From positions 1,984,001 through 2,048,000 of the forward strand of contig JASSKH010000029.1 in the NCBI GenBank assembly GCA_031763025.1: DNA of 64,000 bases, read 5' to 3'. The notes beneath the pieces are model-generated. The model saw only the letters and a program-made list of their open reading frames with translations, did not search any database and was not told the origin of the DNA. This DNA comes from Macrocystis pyrifera (taxonomy: Eukaryota > Sar > Phaeophyceae > Laminariales > Laminariaceae). A program made the position numbers and the translations under genes. Position 1 is the first letter of the stretch. The number at the start of each line of letters is the position of its first letter. Of this stretch, positions 22,199 through 35,325 are shown in pieces.

Positions 22199-25100
22199 AG
22201 GTATCAGCCCGGAAGGATTGAGCGACCAGGTCCCGGACAGGCTCGGACGGGGCGGGGGGTAGAGGATGAACAAACAGCGAGAGGCAGCGTCGAACCGTTA
22301 GGTTGCTGTCGGTTGCCTTCTCAACAGCGGGCGCGGCGCCGACAGCGCGCGACGCACGCGGCAGTTCGAGCGCCGGAGAAACAGCATCATGCTCGTTCGG
22401 TCCAGCGCCAACTGCTGCCAAGCGGAAGGTCAGCCGCCGCGCAGCACGACTATAGCGCCGCGAACCTTGCTACAGTAGGAGGGAGAGGAGCTTGACCGCG
22501 GCGTGGACCGTTGCCGCCAACCAACCGCGAGCCGCACACGAGCTAAGGCGCAGACGATCTCCCGCGGGCCCCAAAACCTACAGTACCCGTAAATCTCCCA
22601 CCGTGCCAGCACTCCAGCCCGAGATCCCGATGCCCGGCGGCTATTACTTGCCGCTGACAACGCTACCACCGTCCCGACAATTCGTGGTCGAGGCACAGAA
22701 AACACCGTCGCACCATGGTCATGCCCTTCGCCTCCCCCTCCAGGCCTCTCCGGCGCACGATCTGCAACAGCCCGGCCGCTTGCAACTCCTCCACCGAGCG
22801 CGCGCCCCACCCGCCTAGGTCGGTGCTAGGTCCGGAAAAGCTCGCGGTGCGGGCCCTTGACACCGAGCTGGAAGGAGTACCGCCTCTGCTACCGCCCCCG
22901 AAACTCCCGCTACCGCCTCCGCTACCCCCTCCGCTGCTGGCTCTGCTGCTGCTGCCGGCGAATTTTCCATCGACGCCGCCTCCGCCGCCGCTGCCGCTGC
23001 GTGCGGAAGGCGTTTCGGAAGCTCGGAAGTCTCGGGGGTAGACGGGCCGGCAGGGCAGAACCGTTTCTCGAAACACGGCAACGACGTTGACGTGGCGTCG
23101 CTTGGCTGCCTCTCGATGGGCGCGCATCGCCGCCGGGAGATATTCGTCGTTGTAGGAGAGATACGGCACGCCGCTGAACACCTGCAAATACACACAGGGG
23201 GGCACGCGAAAACGGGGGGCGGGACGGGGTGGCGGGACGGGGCGGGGGGGGGGGGGGGGGGGTACTCGATTTCATGCATGGCCGTAGTCGTATGACCATG
23301 GACCCTCTCATCCCTACAATGCCGGGACGGAGCACGTCAGGTCTTCACCGACCAGGTAGACATCGCTAGCACCAGGGGGGGGGGAGGGGAATGAGATGGT
23401 TGATCTGTTGTGCCCTATAAAAGGCCATCGGAAGGCTTTCACCTAAAGTTTTCCCGGAGCCGCAGTAGTGTTTGCGACTTGGCCCAGCTGCTTCAAAACA
23501 ACGGTTGGTAGTCCACACAACACCTCCATCCCCTCTTCATTCCGACTAAATCCCAGACGTGTATATCAAGCCCGGTTCAGAACAAAATGGTTGAAATTCT
23601 CTCGAGCGACATTGAAGCGAAAACGCCTCTTTATAACCGAAAAAAAAACACAATGTGTGGATTCGCAACGGCCGTGCCTTAGACACCTGGTGTCTGTTAA
23701 CGTAACCGCAACAAGATTTATCGGGATGTTGAACTCTAGGGCTTGTTGGGCCACCTTCGAGGCCTGACGTTTTGCCGACGGGCTTCCGCTACCTGCACAC
23801 GGTAATTCGCGTCTCAACAGAATATTTCTCTTTCTCACCAAAGAACATCGACGCCGCAAGGTCATACGAGTCCCACCCCAGCGGCTCCCATGACACGCAG
23901 GAGAGGCTGTGCCGCACGCAACAACAAAAACAACAAAACGCACCTGCTGGCGGAAGTAAAGTTCGAGATGCTCCGCGATCAGCAGGCCAGCGTAGGCCGT
24001 ATCGCCCCGATAGCCGTCTGCGCCTTCTTCTTCTACCAAGGCAGCGGCAGCAGCAGCAGCAGCAGCTACCATCTCGCCGTCCACCGCCTTGCCCTCCTTC
24101 CCTCCGCCCCGGCAGCCACTATCGAGGAAGTTTGTGTCGAGGTGGAAGACAAGGCTTTGCCCCTGCTTGGCTTACTGCGCCCCCTTACCCTCGCCGCCCA
24201 CCGCCTCCACCACCGTTGCCGCCGCCGCCACCGCCACGGTCACTCCTCTCTCCTCTTCCCCGCCAAAGGGGCCCTTCGCGGGCAAGCAGCGCCCCGCCTC
24301 TGTTCCCGTCATCCACTCTTCGGGCAGCGCCGCCTGCGCTGTCGCAGTCAAGAATTCCCCTTCCCCTTCGCCACGGCCAGCGGACGAATCGCCATCGCGC
24401 CCGCTGACACCCCTCGTGGCGGCAGCGTCGAAACCCTTTCCTTCAACGTCTGGCGGGGTACGGGGGGGCACGGCGTCATCCTCGAGGAAATCGCCCTCGA
24501 GGACATCTTTAGGATTTCCGCCGTATTTTCGCTCAGAGGATGCTGCCGCCGCCGCCACCGCCGGAGACGCCGCATGAGGAGTCCCCGACACTTTACCCCT
24601 TGACGCGATTTTTCCCCAGCCGGGCGATTCCACTTCAGCATCAGAACCTAAACGTGCCCCCGATCCCAACCCCATCTCGGTCGGCCTCGCTATGCACTCT
24701 TGTTCCTCGTCGTTCGGCGCCGCCGGCGATGCTCCTCCCTGATCTCTGCCGAGACCTCCCGGGGGCACCACCGCCGCTGCGACTCCGGTGCGCCCGGCGC
24801 TGGCGCCGCCGGCGACTTCGCCGGCAGCCGCGTCGCCACCCACGGCGGCAGCAATCTCGCCCGCCGGTTCCGAACCCGCCACGGAGCGACCGGGGTCACC
24901 GGAACAGACGGAGGGCTTGAAAGGCGACGATGGCGAAATACACCGTGTCCTCGCCGATGGACTATGCTCTGCCTTGCCCCCATCGCCAGTGGCGGTGTCC
25001 GGGAGCGTCGCGGGGGGGCGGGTCTCGCCGAAAGCCGACGGCTCGCCGTGCGGCGTCTTCCTTGGCCGCGACGCCTCGTTGCAACTCCAACCTCGCCGTT

Positions 25101-27611
25101 CCGACGATAAAGAAGTCGGAGATATTTCCGAAGAAATTTCTTTCGCGTCGCGGACCACGTCAGGCGAATGCCGCAACTGTTGGTCGGCCAGAAGACGGGA
25201 AAAATGGGAAAAAAGATAAGCTGTAAGGCGAAACGATTAAAACAAATAAACAAAAGCGCTGCATCGGAATAAACCAGAACTATTGTGCCCCTGCCCTGTC
25301 CCCGTCTCCGCCTCCCCCCCAACCCCCGCAAGCTTAGGTGCAGCCCGAACAAAAGAGCGTAGTGGAGCGATTTTTTTTTTTTTTGCCACCGGCCTGGCAC
25401 TCTGTGCTTGCACTTCTGTACAAAATCAGTGCTATCATCACCTCAAGAGCAATTCTCCCTGGTTTCGCCTGCACTAGTCGCGGGGAAAGGGGGGGGAAAG
25501 CGGATTTCACCGCCGTACGATTAACATGACACGATCATCATTTACGGCGTAGCGATCGGTCCCGTCGATGCAACACCCCTGCTCCCCGCTCCACGCCCGC
25601 CTCCTCATACCCCAGTCTTTCACACCTAGGCCAGACGATTATCTATCAATCTATCACATCATCTGGCCCCTGAGCTGCCGCTGCCAAGAGGCTGTGCAGG
25701 GTATGTCTACATTATTAATAGTACAGATCCAGCTCAGGGAATACGGACGAGCATGGTACAGCAGATCATGTGGACTGATACGGACCCACCCCACCCGACA
25801 ACATGAGCTACATAGATCATACAACATCTGGGGAATGAATAAGCCTGCCTTGGGAGGTCTAGACGGGCAAGTGGGAATCGATGGTCTTGCCTGAGTTGTG
25901 CGATCCTTCAGACTCTAAACCAGGACGTCGACATGACAGCACTCGATCCCAGCACGTCCGGCGTGTCTAAAAACGAAAAAAAAAACAAAACGATGTCGAA
26001 GACACAAAACGGGGATAGGAAACCTCTACGTATTGGTGCCCGTGTCGCGTCTCACCAGGTCGTTGTCAAGCCGGTCCCACTCGCCGTCCGACTGGGTGTC
26101 CGAGGAAGAAGAGGACCGGCCAATCGTGCGCGACACCCCACCATCCTTCGGCGTGCGGCATTCGGGCGCATCGGAATCCGAGACGAACTCACGCGTTTGA
26201 GGGGTCGGTGTGTCCTTTGTCAGCCTGTCAACCTGCCGCGAACGCAACGCGAAAGAAAAAGAAAAAAAAAAAGATGGCATGCGAGAAAGAGAAAAGGGCG
26301 TGGCTGTCAGTTCTTGCGGTGTTTCGAGAGGCGATGGAAACGATGGCAGTGGACTGCTTTACATCTCACGGCTTGAAATCTCTCACTTCGGTTTAGCGGT
26401 TTCGCGGTTTCGCGGTTTTCGTGAATCATACTAAGCCTGGGTAGCGCTGGGCGTCGTACGTTAAAAGAACGGTGCAACGTGAAGGCAACAACAGCGACAG
26501 CAGCAACAACAGCGACAGCATCAGCAGCAACAGCAACAGCAGCGACAACAATGCCCACAACACCAACAACAACAAAAACCGAACAAACGACAAACATCAG
26601 TCAGTACCCATACCAACAAAAAACACCACCACCACCTCCAACAACAACAACAACAACCACTTCATTTCCATAAAACGTCAAAAGCGAGCCACAACCCCAA
26701 CCCCCTGGCCGCCCGCGTCCCCGACCTTATAGTCCATCTTCCCCTCCGCGGGTAAAGGCACCGTGCAAAAGGAGAGCGACACCAGCTGCTGTCGCTGCTG
26801 CGACCCTCGCCCCAACACCATCCCCGCCGCGGCGTCCCCGCCCGCAGCCGCCGACATCGACGGTGGAGCGTCCTCGATAACAACAGTCCGCGCGCCTCTC
26901 CTCCCCCTCGCGTAGCGCAGGCCTGCAGTGTTTCCGGTGCTGGCCCGGCGCGGTGGGAGGGACGAGCCAGCCTTCTGCCGGTAGCCGCCCGCCGCCGCCG
27001 CCTCCACTACCGGGTGCCACCACCCCAGAAGAGAGACCCCCATAACTTCCCCCGCTGAAGCGGCGGCTGGCGTAACGACCATCGCTATCGTGGCGGCGAT
27101 GTCCAATCGACCAGTCGGCGAAAGACGTGGGAGCCGCCACCTCAAAGGAGCTCGAGGTAGCGGTACCGGGGGTCGCCGAACCGTGCGCCCGATGACCGGC
27201 CGTGGTCCGCTCCGCTCCAGGCTGGCGATCCGTACTCGCGGTACGATCTGGAGCATCGCGATACGTCCCAGTTCGAACCGTCCCGGTTCGATCCGACCCG
27301 GTCCGATCCGTTCCAGTTCGATCCATCGCGGCGAGGTCCCACGTCGTCGTCGTCGACGTCGACGACGACGGCAACGTTGGAGGCTGCCCCCTCAGAGCGC
27401 TTTCACCGCCGTTCACCCTCCTCCTCCCCCGCCGTCGGGAGACGCGCCCAGCCGCGGGAGGTGAGGCGTCTAGGTGGGGGGGCCAACAACGCCGGGGCGA
27501 ACACGCCTCTTCCGCGTGCCGACGATGCCGCTGGCCGACCCGTCGACTTCTCCCAAGAAGCGGGCGAAGATAACCGGTTGAAGGACGGGGTCGGGGAGGC
27601 CTGAGGGAAGA

Positions 27612-27653
<42 letters not shown>

Positions 27654-28145
27654 TGGGGGGGGCGGGGCGTGACGACGGGGTGTGGTCGCGGGGTTGAACA
27701 AATAACCAGAGCAAACGAATACCTTGTTATCACAACAACAAAAAACAAAAACAAACAAACAAACGAGGCAAACAAGGCAAACAAACAAAAAACACAAACA
27801 CAAACAAAAAACACAACAAAACAAAAACGAAAACAAAACACAGCACAAAAACAAGACAGACGTTCACCTCCACCACATCGGCAAAGCGAAGCCGCATGAG
27901 CTGCCCCAGCTCCTTCCTGGAGGGGAGCCGCCCGTCCAACTCGACCCCGCCCGAGCCAAACGCCTCCCTCGAAACGGCCCCATCCCCGCCCACCAAGCCC
28001 ATACCAACCCCACCCCCAACGCCAGACAGCTTCGCTGCTCTCTCCAACTCGCCCCCCCTCCCCTGATACAAAAGGCTTAAAACCGAAACCCGGTACTTCT
28101 TCCGCTCCCTGGTCGATGAGGAGGACGGCGAAGGGAATGGGGGCG

Positions 28146-28181
<36 letters not shown>

Positions 28182-29707
28182 ACCTGATGTCATGAATGAC
28201 CGTAGTCGTATGACCGTAGACCCTCGTATCCCTACAATGCCGGGACGGAGCACGTCGGGTTTTCACCGACCAGGCAGACAATGCTTGCACCAAGCGCGAA
28301 GCGGCGTGAGGTGTTCGGCGAGTTGCATGAGGAGCGGGGCGGGGGGGTGGTGTCAGATTGAAGCGCTTCAGGTTCCCGTGGACGAGCGCTGGTCGCATCG
28401 AGGGCGGTGGCAGAGAGCTACTATTGCCGGGTGGCATAGTAAATAGGACCTACGGTACACACAAAAAAAAACTATACATTTACATTTTTTTAGTAACAAT
28501 ATTTGGTCTTATATTTTCTATGGCCCCCCGTAAGAGAGGGGCGAGCCACGTGCGCTCAATACACAGCTGTTAAGTAAATCAACCATACGTCACGGGGGGA
28601 CATAGGTTAGAAGGATCGAATACGCTTCATAAACATGCATAGGTGGGTCCATCGCTGGTCTTGAGTACCATGCCCGCCCCGTAACACAATGTTTTCCTGT
28701 GAGAGTAGACGGTTCGGCGTACATCAACAGGACCAGGCAAAAAAAATCCGCGTTAACACTGTCAATTGTCCGGACGGGCCCATCAGCGGTTGCGGCGGGA
28801 TTGGGCGGTGACTGCCGCCAGCCACGATTTCCGTTCGTACATGCCGCCACGCGTCACAGCAGGGCGGGACGGATACGAAACTGCTCCTAACCTGTTTCCC
28901 ACTGCAATTCCTTTCCAACTAGACTTCTGAGTAATGTTTCCCCTCTACCCTCTCACACTTCCCCCCTCATGTTACCTCCCCCCCCCCACCCCAGGCGAAC
29001 ACCTCGCGGCGCTTCGAGCTTTTGATGCACGCAACGCCTGCCCGGTCGGTGAAAACCCGGCTTTCTCCGTCCCGGCATCACAGTAACGCGAGGAGGATTT
29101 ATGGCCATACGACTACGGCTATAAATGACACTAGTACACCCCGCCGCACCCCGCTTCTCCCTTGCGCCACTCACTCCGCCTCCAGAGGGTTTCCTTCGAG
29201 CGTCACGCGGCGCAGCAGCGGCAGCGTCGACAAGCGGGAGGCCTCCTCCAGCCCGCGTACTCGGTTGCGGGAGAGGTCGACCTCTTCAAGGGAAAACACG
29301 CGCTCCAGGCCCCTGGTGCTTCTGATGCGGTTTCCCTCGAGGCGCAGGGAGCGGAGTTTCCCAGAACGGTATGGATGTTAGCCACCGACCTGCGTCTCGA
29401 TGGGGGGACGGCAAGAGGGGAAGGGGTGCTCGTGTCATGCGTGGCCGTAGTCGTAGGACCATAGATCCTCGCATCCTTACAACGCCAGGACGGACCAAAG
29501 TTGGGTTTTCACCGACCAGGCCGACACTGCCTGCACCAAGCGCGAAGCGCCGCGAGGTGTTGGGCAAGTCGCATGGAGGGTCAGCTGCATCCTACTAAGA
29601 ACCGCTTGTGAGGCAGACTTGCAATGGATGACAGCTTTGAATGAACAAGTATATATACAGGGGGGAAGGAGGCAATTATATGGTCAGTTGGGGGGTGGGG
29701 GGGGGGT

Positions 29708-29738
<31 letters not shown>

Positions 29739-32700
29739 GGGGGTTGTGTACTACTAGTTAGAGGGAGAGGTGGGGGGTAGGGGGTTTCGTATTTTTCGTT
29801 GAAGGGAGGGTTGGGGGGGGGGGGCTGCATACTGATGGTCAGTGGGAGAGGTGGTGGTGCGTATTAATTGTTAAGGGCTTGGGGGGGCTTAGACAAAACG
29901 GCGGAAATATACTTGAATGTTGAACCCTACACGCAACCTCAACCCCAACCGCCCAAGGAGATTTCTCGAAGATATCATCCGGAGTGGTGGCAAAGGCTGC
30001 AAAGATCTTGGCCGAGCTTTGATTAAAAAAAAAAAAAAAAATCCGAAACGTTCTTGACTATGAACTCTTAACCCTGAACGACAACCCCGACCGGCTGGAA
30101 TTGTTTTCGGGATGAAGATGGAATGAGTAGTTTTAGTTTCCGTATCACACCGGCGACGAGATGACACACAGCCTGGGACGAATTCTTCCCAAGCCGGCTT
30201 CTCCGAAACTACGGCGGGGACACGCACACATAACGAAAAAAAAAAAAAACGGCAGCGTTGTTGGGAAGGTCTCTCTCCTCGAGGTCATCCCATGATGGTC
30301 CCAAAAAACCTCGGCATTTGTGTCCTTCGTTGTTGAGAGAACACCAGAGTGGGGAAAAAAAAAAAAAAAAAAAAAAAAAAAAACGTCCTAGAGAAGGAAG
30401 GTGTGCTATCTTCTCTTCTCACCCGGTGTGAACGATGTCATACGGCACTTTGCGAAATCACACACCTGGTAGACACTACAGGTGGTGGCGGCGGCGGCGG
30501 CGGGGGGGGGGGGGGGGGCGGGGGTAGCGGTACCCGCGGGAATGGTAGCGAGGGCAGTTGATGTGGTGGCCGCGGCGAGGCGGAAGGGTAAGAGGGGTGG
30601 TCCTGCTACCACGGGTGAGTCTCGCTACATACGTCCGCGGATTTCTCGCGTACGAATTTTCGAAATTAGGAGGGAAGGGTCCACTGACCACAGCCATGGC
30701 GGGAACAGGCGGGGCTAAACTACCGGGGTCAAGCCCCTGCCGTGCGTGGTACAGCCGTGGGATGCGGCTCGCCGGTGAGGTCTAGCGTCCACAGTAGACG
30801 ACGACGATGCCAACGATGCCGCTACGGAAGCTCTCGCTCCCGCACAGAAGAGGAGACCTCAAACACATGCCGCCTAACAGAAAGACACATGTCACACAAA
30901 CACACAAACACAAACACACAAACACACACGTCACCCACCCTCACTCGCCCCCCCCCCCCCCCCCCCCTCCCCCCCCCTGCTTCCGCCCCCGAGCCCAACC
31001 CTGTCGGGGAACTCACTCGAGATGATTGAAGCTCAGGTCCAACTCTTCAAGCGAAGCGCAGTCCTGGAAAAAGTCGACCGAGGATAGACGGTTGTGCGCC
31101 AGCGACAGCCGCCTCACTCGGGGAAGAAGGCGCAGGGATGGGTCAAGCTCGCGGAGGCCACACCTAGAGACGCTGCTCACGGTGGAGCAGGGCGGGCCGG
31201 GTTGAGGAGGGGCGGGGCGGAGCGGAGCGGAGCGGGCGAAGCAAGAGGGGTGTGGGCAGAAAGAGAGGGAGGTGGTGATGTTGGTGGTGGTGGTGGTGAC
31301 GGTGGTAGTGGCGGTGGTCGGGAACAAACAGCCTCAGGAAAGATAAGACACCAAAGAAGATCGCACCAATAATCCTCTTTGGAAAACCCAACGTCTGAGA
31401 ACGAATGAAAAAAATAAACAATTCGTGGGCGCGTTATCGAGAGAGTCTGCGGCGTGTCGACCTCACCTCCGCTCTCCCCTTCCTCCACCCTCAAGCCCCC
31501 CCCTCACCCCCGCCCCGCGGCTCCCTCCGTCGGACCCTTGCTACCGCCCGACCTACGACGCTACCGCGGTGGCGCATCGTACACCAACACGCACCTCAAA
31601 GTCTTGAGCAGGGACCAGTGGAGCTCCGGCGTTCCCGTGCCAAGGCGCAACTGCAACCCTCGAAGGCCGCACCTGCCACCTCCACCGCCATCGCTATTGC
31701 CGTCACCAACACCGCGTCTGTCAACTTGCTTCCGTCCCGCGGCCCCAACCTCAGCTGCACCGGCAGGGACCCCGTCTTCTCTCCCCGATCTTGACCCCAG
31801 CTCCGCTCCGTTGGTACGCGCCAGGCCCTTCGCGCGCGGGGCCGGGGGAAGCTCTCCCGAGAGGTCAAAGCCGGCGGTGGCTAAGGCGGAGCGGCGTCCG
31901 TGGCCTACCACGGCGTGTGGGGGGGCCAGCAGCGCCACAAGGCTAACCAGCGGGGCACCGACGAAGCGCAGAGACTTGAGCTGGAGGCGGAGGGCGAAGA
32001 TACCTTAGTCGTCGACGGGTAGCGGTGAGAAAGGTGCAGATCCAAAATACAGTGAAAAAGAGGCGTGTTGGTGGGTTGGTGGGAGGACGGTTGCGGGCGA
32101 GGGAAGGGCAGGATCAAGGGTACAAAACAAAAAGGGGGGTCTAGCCCTCTATATTGACTGCACAAAGCATCGAAGTCGAAGTTCAAGCGGTGTAACCTTT
32201 TACGACGATACCAACACCCGAATTGCCAGTCCGCTGGTTCCCAAAGCGTGAGCATCGTTTTGGCAGGGCACAAGAGGGTTAATCGGCGTGGGGGGGGGGG
32301 CCCGACCCGACGACCGCAACAAGGATACCTTTTCGCGACGGGTAATTGTAAAAGATCATCACCACACGATCATGCAGATTATTGGGCTCCCACCCGGCGA
32401 TACGAGCTACTGTAGATCACACAGATCAGTACTATATCAGTCCTGAAGGATCTAGATCATGAAGTACACAGCAATGCTCTCTCCGACGCGTGCGAGGTGC
32501 TTGTAAGTTTGTAGGGCATTATGATACCGTCACACATCGAATATGACACCCTCCCCCCCCTGGGACGTTTTCCGAAACCGGGTCTTCTCTCCAAAACCAA
32601 AGGAGGACACACACAATGAAAAAGTGCAGCAAATATCTCGCCGATGTTATTCCACAGGCGTACGAGTTGTATGCAGGCGTTTACACGCTCCCCGTCGTCG

Positions 32701-33709
32701 GGAAACCAGCTCTCGGAACATCGTCCGGGGGGGGGTGTTGCATCCAATCACACGATGTGATACACGGTACCTTGTATGCTCTAGGGGATACCCGGGTACC
32801 TACCCGAGTACAAGCAGAGCGGTCAGAATTTGGTACCCGGTTGACACCCGAGAGTACAGACCACTCTGGGCGCAAATATAATAACCGGTTGGTCTCTCAT
32901 GTTAATGTCCGGATGGTCCTTATGTTTCCGTCCAGAGGGGTGACCTACAAACCAGGACAACCCGCACCAAAGGATACATTCTCGCGACTGGTACCCGTGT
33001 ACCTGGTATACAGTAGAATATACAAGGTTCTCCGATTCGGAGGCATTCGGACGTGGGGTAACCTGACGCAAAAAGGTAAAAGCCGACGACGTTTTTTGTG
33101 TGCGGCCGAAAACAATGTAAATCCGACCAGCCGTCGGAAAAAAAAAATCAGTCTGTCCTACTCTGTGGGCGTGAAGATAAGGACCGCTTGGTCGGAATTA
33201 GAATGTCTAAACTGTCCTTGTATTTCCACCCAGAGTGGTAACGACCAGCGAAAAAAGCAACGACCAGGGAAAGGAATAACGACCACCGAAAGGAAATCGA
33301 CACATGAATACATGTGTACACAAAACATAACAGCGACCAAACAAAGAGCGCGAGGTACATACGTAGAGCGGACGGATGGGTGGGGAGCCTACGGGGAAGA
33401 TTTCAACAGCAAAAACGAGCGACGCCACGAAAAAAAAGATGGGAGATACGAAGATAACAAATAGTCTCCGACCACCCCCCAGCTTCGATATTCAAGCTGG
33501 GGATTGGGGGTTGGGGAGGGCGGGGGTGAGGAAGGGGGGGGGGGGGGGGGGGGGGGCAATATCACACCTTGGAGATATTCCAGAGGGATGCCATCCAGTC
33601 GCAGGTCTTGTAGCGCGGGGAAGGCTTGCAGCTCTACCGGATGCTCTGGGGCCGGAGATGAACCCCTGTGACGCGAAGTGGGATGACAAGACGAGTGGTG
33701 GCAACGGCA

Positions 33710-33745
<36 letters not shown>

Positions 33746-35293
33746 GCAGACGGTGGCACGGCAAGGGCGGTCATGGAGGTAGGGGGCCTTGCGCGACCCC
33801 TCGCGGACGGTGCCGAGGGCGTGTCCGCCTGCCTGAATGTAAAACCCCTTTTTACCACTGGAAATAACCATCCCGTACTATATAACTCAACGTACTTGGT
33901 CTCCAAAAAACGTGGGGGGATCTCTGAATGGTTGAGCCAGACACAAAAAGCAGGCGAGAACAAGAAATACCATTATCATACCGTACCATACCATACCATA
34001 TCATACTATATCATACCATACCATACCAAATCGTACCATACCATACCATACCATACCGTACCATACCATACCATACCATACCGTACCATACCATACCAGA
34101 CCATACCATAGCATAGCATAGCATACCATTACATACAATACCATACCATACCATATCAAACCGTACCATACCATACAATACTATACCATATCATACCATA
34201 TCGTACCATACAATACCATACCGTACTATAACATACCATACCGTACCATACCATACCATACTATAACATACCGTACCATACCATACCATACCATAATATA
34301 CCGTACGATACCGTACCATACCATACAATACCATATCATACCACCCTCATACCATACCGCACCGTATCGTACCAAACCGTACCATACCATATCATTCCGT
34401 GTCATACCATACCATATCATACAATGCCATACCATACGGCACCAAACCATACCATACCATACAATTCAAGCACCGCGACATTTATCCTTGTCAGTAAATT
34501 CATGGGCAGCCACAGTCGGGGCATAAGGGAGGGGCACAAGCACAAAGCTCGTGCAACGTCTCCCTTGTAAGCCCTCAGATCGTCGTCGAGGTCAGTGACG
34601 AAGCCAGTCCCCGTGCAGGATCCCAACTGCCATATAAACATTGCCCATCATGTTGCACAATACACTACCCCCCCCCCCCCCCCCTTTTGGGTTGGTGTCG
34701 GTTGGCAAAGACACTGTAAAACATGCCGCTCACTACGTGAGCTAGACATCCAGGGTACCTTTTTTTTTTTTTTTTTTTTTGGCGATCGCCCACAGCTGGT
34801 CGTCTAGTTAGATCATTTGTGCGAGGTAAAGAACCTTTACTCTGCACAAGGGAATTGATCGTATCACGTAGTGTTCAAGGTAAGACACCCAGGAGGCAGT
34901 TACATAGTACTCCCATTGCTGTCTCTGGAAGTGGCTACACCGGAAATTAAACTAACTCATTGAAGCTGTCATCCATATGCAAGTCCGCCTCACAAGCGGT
35001 TCTTAGTAGGATGCAGCTCACCCTTCATGTGACTCGCCGGAAACCTCACGGCGCTTCGCGCTTGGTGCAAGCAATGTCTGCCTGGTCGGTGAAAACCCGA
35101 CATGCTCCGTCCCGGCATTGTAGGGATGCGAGGGTCTATGGTCATACGACTACGGCCATGCATGAGATCGAGTACATCTCTCCTATCGAGTACCCCCCCC
35201 CCCCCCCCCCCCCGCGCCCTCTAACTGCTCCGTCTCCAAACGGATGTGTGGTCAATTTTCAAACGACTAAGGCAGACAAAAAAAAATGAGCAC

Positions 35294-35325
<32 letters not shown>

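Noticed and set aside
24172-25176. A stand-alone 334-residue gene on the minus strand
   Set aside because: It starts at a splice acceptor rather than an ATG, and the neighbouring exons continue the same STK11IP-like protein.
30700-30790. Possible extra LRR-region exon in the STK11IP-like gene
   Set aside because: The exons at 31163-31017 and 29389-29175 join in phase and with regular LRR spacing, leaving no room for it.
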